Assembly (NCBI GenBank): GCA_023137075.1
Contig: JAGLQA010000362.1
Coordinates: forward strand, 1 to 12,346
Length of the DNA stretch: 12,346 bases
Reading direction: 5' to 3'
DNA from: Candidatus Aminicenantota bacterium
GTDB lineage: Bacteria; Acidobacteriota; Aminicenantia; UBA2199
The position numbers were made by a program, and so were the translations under genes. The first letter of the stretch is position 1, and every line of letters starts with the position of its first letter. The notes below the pieces were generated by a model. The model saw only the letters and a program-made list of their open reading frames with translations, made no database searches and was not told where the DNA came from. Below, piece after piece: positions 6,905-12,346 of this stretch.

Positions 6905-6953
6905 ATGCTTATATATGTAAATTTGCTGTTTGGTCAAAGAAGGAGGTTATATA

Positions 6954-8126
6954 ATGATTGAAAACAATAAGTCCGGTATGAAAAAGTCGCGGTTGAAGTA
7001 CGGCATGGTTGGAGGCGGCGCAGGCGCCTTTATCGGGGAGGTACACCGCAAAGCGATAGCTTTAGACGGCAAAGCGGAATTGGCGGCCGGGGTCTTTTCC
7101 CGTGACTATCAAAATACGATAAATACGGGCGAATCCTTAAACATCGATAGGAGCAGGTTGTATCAAACCTATGAGGAAATGGCGGAGACTGAAGCAAACC
7201 ACGAGAATGGCATCGATTTCATTTCTATCGTAACACCCAACAATACCCATTTCCCGATAGCAAAAACATTCTTAGGAAAGGGCATCCATGTGGTCTGCGA
7301 TAAACCTTTAACCGTAAATTCGCAAGAGGCCGAAGAATTGAAAAAACTGACCGAAGCGAAAGATTTATTATTCTGTGTGACCTATACCTATACGGGCTAT
7401 CCGATGGTTAAGCATTTAAGAGAGATGATCAAAAATGGAGTTTTAGGGGAGCTCCGGGTGGTGAATGCCGAATATCCCCAGGACTGGCTGGCGGCACCGC
7501 TGGAAAAAACCGGGCAGAAACAGTCGGCCTGGCGAACCGACCCGTCTCAGAGCGGGAAATCCAATTGTGTGGGCGATATCGGCAGCCATATCGAGAATAT
7601 GGTTTCTTACCTGACCGGTTTAAAGATCGACTCGCTGTGCGCCAGGTTAGATACCTTTGTGGAAGGCCGGGTCCTGGACGATAATGCCACGATTATGGTG
7701 AATTATGATTCCGGGGCGCGGGGGCTTTACTGGAGTTCCCAGGTGGCTGTGGGGCATGACAATGGGCTGCGGGTCCGCATCTACGGGGCAAAGGCCTCTG
7801 CCGAATGGAGCCAGGAGAATCCCAATTATTTACGAATCTCCTATCTTGACAAACCGACAGAGATTATTTCCCGGGGGCGGGATAAATTGTACCCCCATGC
7901 CCAGGGTTATTCGCGGATTCCTCCCGGCCACCCGGAAGGTTACTTCGAAGCCTTTGCCAATATCTATGCCACCTTTATTAACGCCCTGAACAAAAAACGC
8001 TCGGGAGTTGCGTTAGCGGCGGAAGGCCTTGACTTTCCAAAAGTTGAAGAAGGTATCCGGGGAGTCCGTTTTATTGAGAAGTGCGTGGAAAGTTCCGAAA
8101 GGGGAGCAGCCTGGGTCAATTTTTAA
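6954..8126 (+). CDS. Gfo/Idh/MocA family NAD(P)-dependent oxidoreductase
   Basis: Cytoplasmic sugar or cyclitol dehydrogenase-like enzyme of 390 residues, in the range of the family. An N-terminal Rossmann fold shows YGMVGGGAGAFIG (16-28); SIVTPNNTHFPIA and VCDKPLT (114-120, with the lysine of the EKP-type motif at 117) follow. In the C-terminal alpha/beta domain, GDIGSH (207-212) supplies the Asp/His pair usual near the substrate. The start is ATG 6954, because AGGAGG lies at 6941-6946, seven bases before it; a TTG at 6930 would put this Shine-Dalgarno inside the gene. The substrate cannot be read from sequence, since the family covers inositol, glucose, UDP-sugars and many others. It is divergent from the peptidase and followed, after 161 bases, by groES, which has its own promoter. 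No obvious terminator separates them. Confidence 0.9.
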   Translation: MIENNKSGMKKSRLKYGMVGGGAGAFIGEVHRKAIALDGKAELAAGVFSRDYQNTINTGESLNIDRSRLYQTYEEMAETEANHENGIDFISIVTPNNTHFPIAKTFLGKGIHVVCDKPLTVNSQEAEELKKLTEAKDLLFCVTYTYTGYPMVKHLREMIKNGVLGELRVVNAEYPQDWLAAPLEKTGQKQSAWRTDPSQSGKSNCVGDIGSHIENMVSYLTGLKIDSLCARLDTFVEGRVLDDNATIMVNYDSGARGLYWSSQVAVGHDNGLRVRIYGAKASAEWSQENPNYLRISYLDKPTEIISRGRDKLYPHAQGYSRIPPGHPEGYFEAFANIYATFINALNKKRSGVALAAEGLDFPKVEEGIRGVRFIEKCVESSERGAAWVNF

Positions 8127-8176
8127 ACTTGACACTAACGCACTCAGGTTAATTTTATAAATATGCAGTAAAATAG

Positions 8177-8205
8177 TTGACAAATGTTTTGACTTGTATT
8201 ATAAT
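8177..8205 (+). promoter_or_regulatory. Perfect-consensus sigma-70 promoter of groES-groEL
   Basis: TTGACA (8177-8182), exactly 17 bases, then TATAAT (8200-8205) match the housekeeping consensus at all twelve positions. Transcription from about 8212 gives an A-rich leader of about 76 nt before groES. No CIRCE repeat (TTAGCACTC-N9-GAGTGCTAA) was found near it, so HrcA control is not indicated. Confidence 0.9.
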
Positions 8206-8237
8206 GGTGTTTCCTTTGATGGAGAAAAAAAACGAAA

Positions 8238-8291
8238 ATGAAACGAGCAAAAAAATTTAAAAAAAACAAAAACATAAGAGGTGAAACATGA
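8238..8291 (+). CDS. Possible 17-codon basic leader ORF overlapping the groES start
   Basis: An ATG at 8238 opens MKRAKKFKKNKNIRGET and its TGA stop (8289-8291) overlaps the groES ATG in an ATGA arrangement, the usual layout for translational coupling. A GGAG sits at 8221-8224, 13 bases before the ATG, which is long. The run of Lys codons could simply reflect an A-rich untranslated leader. No homologue is recognised. Treat as speculative. Confidence 0.2.
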   Translation: MKRAKKFKKNKNIRGET

Positions 8292-8554
8292 AAGTGCAAC
8301 CATTAGATGAAAGAGTGCTTGTAGAACCGGCGGAGCAGGAAGAGAAAGTCGGTTCTATTATTATTCCCGATACGGCTAAAGAAAAACCCAGCATGGGAAA
8401 AATAATTGCAGTCGGTACCGATGAAGAGCTGCAAAAGTTACTCAAAGTTGGGGACAAAGTGATTTTCGGTAAGTTTGCCGGTGAAGAGATTAAGATCGAA
8501 GGCAAAAAACACCTGATTATTTCGAGGTCAGATATCCTGGCTAAGGTAGATTAG
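8288..8554 (+). CDS. groES: Co-chaperonin GroES
   Basis: Seven-fold ring lid of the GroEL folding chamber, cytoplasmic. The 88-residue sequence shows the family's opening (MKVQPLDERVLVEP), a mobile loop with the hydrophobic GroEL-binding stretch SIIIPDTAKEKP (about 23-34), the glycine-rich GKIIAVGT segment, VGDKVIFGKFAG (54-65) and the closing SRSDILAKVD. Ser replaces the second Gly often found before IIIP. It is a little shorter than E. coli GroES (97) but of a length seen in several phyla, including spirochaetes. The ribosome-binding site is AGAGGTG, six bases before the ATG. It is the first recognised gene of the groES-groEL operon, 65 bases ahead of groEL. Confidence 0.97.
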   Translation: MKVQPLDERVLVEPAEQEEKVGSIIIPDTAKEKPSMGKIIAVGTDEELQKLLKVGDKVIFGKFAGEEIKIEGKKHLIISRSDILAKVD

Positions 8555-8619
8555 GAACATCGACCGGATATTCATTTATGATTAAATTAAATTTTGAAAA
8601 ATTTTAAAAAGGAGGAAAT

Positions 8620-10242
8620 ATGGCGAAACAAATTACATTAGGTGAAGAAGCCAGGCAGTCAATTCTTAAAGGAATTAATAAACTGGCCAACACGGTAAAA
8701 ACAACATTGGGTCCCCGGGGACGTAATATAATTTTAGACAAGAAGTTTGGATCTCCTACTATTACGAAAGATGGTGTAACCGTAGCTAAAGAGATAGAAT
8801 TAGAAGATCCCCTGGAAAACATGGGCGCCCAGATGGTCAAAGAAGTGGCATCCAAGACATCCGATGTGGCTGGTGACGGAACCACAACCGCCACTATACT
8901 GGCACAGAGTATTTATAAAGAAGGTTTAAAAATGGTAGCCGCGGGAGCAAATCCCACTCTTATCAAAAAAGGTATTGATAAGGGAGTTGAGGGAGTCGTA
9001 AAAGAATTGGGGAGTCTCAGTCAACAGGTCAGCGGCAAGATGATCGCCCAGGTGGGCGCCATTTCCGCCAATAACGATAGTTCGATCGGTGAAATTATTG
9101 CCGAAGCGATGGAAAAAGTAGGCAAGGACGGTGTTATTACCGTTGAAGAAGGTAAATCACTGGATACAGTATTGGAAATTGTGGAAGGTATGCAGTTTGA
9201 CCGGGGATTTCTTTCTCCCTATTTTGTGACCGATGCGGAACGCATGGTGGCGGAAATCGAGAACCCTCATATCCTGCTTTACGACAAGAAATTATCCAAT
9301 CTCAGGGAATTGCTGCCCCTGCTCGAACAGGTGGCCAAATCCGGCAAACCCATGGTTATTGTTTCAGAAGATATCGAAGGCGAAGCCCTGGCCACATTAG
9401 TTTTTAATAAAATCAGGGGCATCCTCAATGTGGTAGCGGTTAAAGCGCCGGGATTCGGAGACAGGCGCAAGGCCATGCTGGAGGATATTGCCATTCTTAC
9501 CGGCGGCCAGGTGGTTTCCGAAGAATTGGGCATGAAGTTGGAAAACGTGACCATCGAGCACTTAGGTTCTGCCAGGAAGATTGTAGTAGACAAAGATAAC
9601 ACTACCATAGTGGAAGGCGCAGGTTCGGATGAGAGCATAAAAGGCCGTATCAGCCAGATCAAGAAGCAGGTTGAAGACACCACTTCCGATTATGATAAAG
9701 AGAAGCTGCAGGAAAGGTTAGCCAAACTTTCCGGCGGTGTGGCGGTCATTCGCGTCGGAGCACCCACCGAAACCGAATTGAAGGAGAAGAAAGCCAGGGT
9801 AGAAGATGCCATGCATGCCACGAAAGCTGCGGTTGAGGAAGGCATTGTACCCGGTGGTGGAATTGCCCTGCTCAAGAGCATTGAAACGTTGAATAAGGTG
9901 AAATTGGATGGTGATATGCAGTTGGGTGTGAATATACTGAAGAAATCGCTGGAAGCTCCGCTGCGGCAGATTGTAATCAATGCCGGACATGAAGGTGCGA
10001 CGGTTGTTGAAAAGGTAAAAAATTCCAAAGAGAAAAATTTTGGGTTTAATGCGTTGAATGAAAAATACACCGATTTGATTGCGGAAGGTATTATTGATCC
10101 TAAGAAAGTGGTCCGGATTGCCTTGCAGAATGCGGCATCGGTAGCCGGGTTGTTGTTAACCACCGAGGGTCTGGTATCCGAAATCCCGGAAGAGGAAAAA
10201 ACTCCTATGCCGGCGATGCCTCCCGGAGGCGGGATGTATTAA
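8620..10242 (+). CDS. groEL: Chaperonin GroEL
   Basis: The 60-kDa ATP-driven chaperonin, 540 residues, which assembles into double seven-membered rings and folds proteins with GroES. All key blocks are in place: TTLGPRGRN (28-36), ITKDGVTVAKEIEL (48-61), the ATP site GDGTTTAT (85-92), APGFGDRRKAMLEDIAILTGG in the apical-to-intermediate region (276-296), ARVEDAMHAT with the catalytic Asp396 and PGGG (411-414). The tail ends in PPGGGMY, a short version of the usual Gly/Met-rich tail with a final Tyr. GGAGG at 8611-8615 precedes the ATG. It is co-transcribed with groES and ends before a strong terminator. The sequence is intact and useful as a phylogenetic marker for this contig. Confidence 0.99.
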   Translation: MAKQITLGEEARQSILKGINKLANTVKTTLGPRGRNIILDKKFGSPTITKDGVTVAKEIELEDPLENMGAQMVKEVASKTSDVAGDGTTTATILAQSIYKEGLKMVAAGANPTLIKKGIDKGVEGVVKELGSLSQQVSGKMIAQVGAISANNDSSIGEIIAEAMEKVGKDGVITVEEGKSLDTVLEIVEGMQFDRGFLSPYFVTDAERMVAEIENPHILLYDKKLSNLRELLPLLEQVAKSGKPMVIVSEDIEGEALATLVFNKIRGILNVVAVKAPGFGDRRKAMLEDIAILTGGQVVSEELGMKLENVTIEHLGSARKIVVDKDNTTIVEGAGSDESIKGRISQIKKQVEDTTSDYDKEKLQERLAKLSGGVAVIRVGAPTETELKEKKARVEDAMHATKAAVEEGIVPGGGIALLKSIETLNKVKLDGDMQLGVNILKKSLEAPLRQIVINAGHEGATVVEKVKNSKEKNFGFNALNEKYTDLIAEGIIDPKKVVRIALQNAASVAGLLLTTEGLVSEIPEEEKTPMPAMPPGGGMY

Positions 10243-10285
10243 TCCCTGTGGAAAAATAGATTGTAGAATAACGTAATTAAAAGAA

Positions 10286-10320
10286 ATAAAAAAGGCAGCC
10301 CTCAGGCTGCCTTTTTTTTT
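10286..10320 (+). terminator. Intrinsic terminator of groES-groEL
   Basis: A perfect 7-bp stem GGCAGCC (10294-10300) and GGCTGCC (10305-10311) closes a CTCA loop and is followed by nine T (10312-10320). An A-run stands before the stem, so it could also work on the other strand. It lies about 50 bases after the groEL stop. Confidence 0.95.
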
Positions 10321-10599
10321 CGCTTGAATAGGGCTAAGAGATTGGAGTGTTCATTTCTTTAAACAAAGATGGTAATTCTCATTTGGAATTTTTTAAATAA
10401 TCGCTTCCTTTTCTTTCTCCATCCTTGTTTTTCAAAACGGTAACTCTCCTTAACTCATTGCTATACTTCATCCAGCCTATGGGATTTAGACTTGAGAATC
10501 AAATTATGATAAAATAAACTATGAAAATTTTGAAAGTACTCCATATATTTCTGCAACCCACCACGTCGGAAAGAACCGGGAAAGGGAGGTGAAAAGATC
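10321..10599. other. Gap between the groEL terminator and the UPF0158 gene
   Basis: No supported gene. An open frame of 23 codons (10521-10592, MKILKVLHIFLQ...) ends at the TGA inside the Shine-Dalgarno of the next gene (GGGAGGTGA), but it has no ribosome-binding site of its own. Possible promoter words (TTTAGA 10485, TTGAGA 10492, TATGAT 10505, TAAAAT 10510) do not combine at a good spacing, so the promoter of the downstream cluster is not resolved. Confidence 0.5.
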
Positions 10600-11040
10600 A
10601 TGAAACGGAAAGTTGTTGCCCCGTTAAGAGAGTTGTTGAGGGTGTTTGAGTTCTGTTCCGATGAGATGACCTATTATCTGAACATTGAAACCGGGAAGGT
10701 TGCCATGTACAGTAACCTGAGCGGCGGATTCGATGAGAAGGGAAATGAAATAAAAAACAAAAATGTCTTTGCCTCCAACAATTATGTAGAAATTTCCGGC
10801 ACCCACTCATATGAAGTGTTTCGAGATATGGAGCGTTTCGCGGAAAGGATGCAGAACTTGGCTTTGAAAGAGAAACTTGAGGCAGTCTTCAAAGAGCGGG
10901 GGGCATTCCGCCGATTCAAAGGATTGCTGGCCAATTACCCGGAAGAGCAAATCAATTGGCTGACTTTCCGAAAGAAATGCTTACTGGAGCGTATTTATGA
11001 ATGGTTAGATGACAATGACCTGGAATTAGAACAGGAGTAG
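10600..11040 (+). CDS. UPF0158 family protein
   Basis: Cytoplasmic protein of 146 residues matching the uncharacterised UPF0158 family. It shows the TYYLNIETGKV strand near the N-terminus (24-34), a central YVEISGTHSYEVFRDMERF (62-80), the family's most recognisable motif GAFRRFK (101-107) and a C-terminal INWLTFRKKCLLERIYEWL (118-136). Members have no established biochemical function, and none is claimed here. GGGAGG (10584-10589) stands ten bases before ATG 10600. It is followed on the same strand by a sigma-like gene after 41 to 104 bases depending on that gene's start, so it may share its transcript. If so, its regulation could depend on that sigma factor, but no duplicated promoter motif was identified. 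Confidence 0.8.
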   Translation: MKRKVVAPLRELLRVFEFCSDEMTYYLNIETGKVAMYSNLSGGFDEKGNEIKNKNVFASNNYVEISGTHSYEVFRDMERFAERMQNLALKEKLEAVFKERGAFRRFKGLLANYPEEQINWLTFRKKCLLERIYEWLDDNDLELEQE

Positions 11041-11081
11041 AAGAATTACACGCCAAAATTGATTAAACTCAGGCTGAACAA

Positions 11082-12167
11082 TTGCCCGGAATTTTATTGA
11101 AAAAATACGACATTTATGATATAAAAAATCATAAGAATTCAGGAATGGCACACAGAACAAAGGATAAAATTTTTACAAATAGGACGTATTGCAATTTCGT
11201 TATCGAAACGATTAAACAATTGTATCCTGAAGAAACCTTTCCGAAAAACCTGTTCCCGGACCTTCAGCCTCTCCTTTTAAATTTTTTTATGAAGGAGATA
11301 AATCCCCGGAAAGAGAAGCCGGAATTGGTCCGGGTGTGCAGCGATCGCAAGCAGGTGCAAGACCTGGCAAAAAAAATCCTCAACTTCAGGAACCTCCTGA
11401 AAGAACATCCCCGGATGGTTGTTTTAATCTATCGCAGGTGTATTGAAAAATTCATATACTACAAACATGGTAAAACCGATGAACGTGAAGATATCCTGCA
11501 AGAAGTTATTACCCGGTTGATGGAAGATAAAATATACAAGGTCCGGGACCGGTATGATTTTAATTTAAAAAAATTTTCCACATTTACATCCTATTTGATG
11601 GTCACTATCCGTAATATATATATAGATATTGTCCGCGAGAGGAATATCCGCCCGTTGACAGCCGGTGAGCTGCAGCCGGTGGATGGACTTTTTGATGCGT
11701 CGGATATAGAGAATATGATGAATAGATTGCTGATTGAGGAAGAGTTAGTGAAGCTGCAGACAATCATGAAATTATACTATAAGTCGCGCCCGAAGCTCGA
11801 ACTATGCCTGAAACTTAAATACCGGGTTCCCATTGGCAAAAAAGAGACAAGTCGGTGTTTTCCCGGGTGCAGCCGGGAAGACATTGAGATGTTGACACAG
11901 GATTTCAAATTGGTGAAGGATAAAACCATGTTTGAGAGGGTTGTTTTGATATTCAACCGGCATGAGGATAAAAAAAGCAAAAGCGATACGATCAGAAAAT
12001 GGATATTTGTAAAGATAGATGAAATCATATCCCATTTGAACCGCACTCACAATGCCGATGTATACAACCGGAAAAATGTGGGAGAACTGGTTACCCTTTA
12101 TTACCGGTACGAAGGGAAGGTTTCCCAATTTCCTGTTTTTACATCAAAATTATTTTTAAGGGGATAA
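11082..12167 (+). CDS. Divergent sigma-70 family RNA polymerase sigma factor-like protein
   Basis: Probable alternative sigma factor or derivative, 361 residues from TTG 11082. Residues 133-188 match sigma region 2: DEREDILQEVITRLMED (core-polymerase binding), then FSTFTSYLMVTIRNIYIDIVRERN (the -10 recognition helix with the usual iDivR ending). About 130 residues precede it, which ordinary ECF factors lack. The C-terminal half (about 213-345) is where region 4 should be, but it is long and shows no clear helix-turn-helix motif. The start is unsettled: TTG 11082 has no good Shine-Dalgarno, and ATG 11145 has AGGA directly adjacent. The anti-sigma-like gene begins 3 bases after the stop, the classical arrangement of a sigma factor with its inhibitor. 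It could be an ECF-type regulator or a sigma-derived protein of another role. Confidence 0.7.
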   Translation: MPGILLKKYDIYDIKNHKNSGMAHRTKDKIFTNRTYCNFVIETIKQLYPEETFPKNLFPDLQPLLLNFFMKEINPRKEKPELVRVCSDRKQVQDLAKKILNFRNLLKEHPRMVVLIYRRCIEKFIYYKHGKTDEREDILQEVITRLMEDKIYKVRDRYDFNLKKFSTFTSYLMVTIRNIYIDIVRERNIRPLTAGELQPVDGLFDASDIENMMNRLLIEEELVKLQTIMKLYYKSRPKLELCLKLKYRVPIGKKETSRCFPGCSREDIEMLTQDFKLVKDKTMFERVVLIFNRHEDKKSKSDTIRKWIFVKIDEIISHLNRTHNADVYNRKNVGELVTLYYRYEGKVSQFPVFTSKLFLRG

Positions 12168-12170
12168 AAT

Positions 12171-12346
12171 ATGAAATCGGAAAAGAACAATTTTTTTTAT
12201 AGAGGACACCCAGGTGATTTCGCTGTTTCCCTATACGTGGACGCACTCCTGCGGGACGATCTATCACCCCTTGCCGGAGAAGTGTTGGGCCACGTGGAAG
12301 AATGTCCCGAATGTAAGGACAAAATACTTGACCTGTTTTTGTTCTT
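12171..12346 (+). CDS. Zinc-finger anti-sigma factor-like protein (3' end outside window)
   Basis: The first 58 residues of a gene cut by the right edge. It starts at ATG 12171, three bases after the sigma-like stop, with AAGGGGAT as ribosome-binding site overlapping the end of that gene, so translation is probably coupled. The visible part has YVDALLRDDLSPLAGEVLGHVEECPECKDKI, carrying a His41-x3-Cys45-x2-Cys48 signature and the preceding helix typical of ZAS/zf-HC2 anti-sigma domains, which hold the cognate sigma factor inactive. Whether a transmembrane segment or another sensory domain follows cannot be seen. A non-regulatory zf-HC2 protein remains possible, but the pairing with a sigma-like gene favours anti-sigma. 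Confidence 0.65.
   Translation, partial: MKSEKNNFFYRGHPGDFAVSLYVDALLRDDLSPLAGEVLGHVEECPECKDKILDLFLF

Noticed and set aside
6930..6953. TTG start for the oxidoreductase, adding eight residues
   Set aside because: The strong AGGAGG at 6941-6946 would then lie inside the gene; ATG 6954 has ideal spacing from it.
8127..8287. CIRCE operator for HrcA upstream of groES
   Set aside because: The stretch CACTAACGCACTCAGG superficially recalls half of CIRCE, but there is no matching TTAGCACTC/GAGTGCTAA pair.
9690..10163. Long open frame of 157 codons on the minus strand inside groEL, with others at 9279-9683 and 8604-8894
   Set aside because: They are antisense to a fully conserved groEL, have low-complexity Ser/Pro/Thr-rich translations and match no family; they mirror groEL codon use.
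10521..10592. 23-codon frame ending in the Shine-Dalgarno of the UPF0158 gene
   Set aside because: No ribosome-binding site in front of it and no recognisable product; kept only as a remark on the gap.
1..12346. CRISPR arrays, tRNA or rRNA genes, insertion sequences, prophage or defence-system genes
   Set aside because: No regularly spaced repeats, cloverleaf-like sequences, transposase motifs or phage genes were seen on either strand.

Overview
The window reads as a stretch of chromosome from a bacterium with an exported proteome (signal peptides, a multi-pass membrane protein), of moderate GC content judged by eye. Nearly every gene is intact. The combination of a TMTC-type membrane protein with TPRs, an exported P1 peptidase, an 88-residue GroES, a Bacteroidota-style lanthipeptide leader and a sigma/anti-sigma pair would fit an uncultivated lineage such as Candidatus Aminicenantes. 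That placement is an inference from gene style only. No phage, IS element, CRISPR array, tRNA or rRNA was seen.

Left part, plus strand (1-4148). A TMTC-like membrane protein with C-terminal TPRs is cut by the left window edge. A 280-bp spacer rich in inverted repeats follows, then a single-domain PilZ protein (c-di-GMP receptor type). Next is an exported protein joining about seven ankyrin repeats to a PD40/WD40-like propeller, preceded by a good sigma-70 promoter.

Middle part, minus strand (4256-6805). A 64-residue lanthipeptide-type precursor stands alone, with no modification enzyme in the window and a 426-bp AT-rich, repeat-rich region upstream. It is convergent with the ankyrin gene across a long inverted repeat. 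Behind it lies a probable two-gene operon, an exported P1 (DmpA/S58) aminopeptidase followed by an Asp/Glu-type racemase; together these suggest handling of peptides or D-amino acids.

Right part, plus strand (6954-12346). A Gfo/Idh/MocA oxidoreductase diverges from the peptidase. Then comes groES-groEL behind a perfect-consensus sigma-70 promoter, closed by a textbook terminator. After a gene-poor gap come a UPF0158 protein, a divergent sigma-70-like factor and, 3 bases downstream, the start of a zinc-finger anti-sigma factor cut by the right edge.

The items most worth a second look are the orphan lanthipeptide precursor with its palindrome-rich upstream region, the atypical sigma factor with its anti-sigma partner, and the ankyrin-PD40 fusion.
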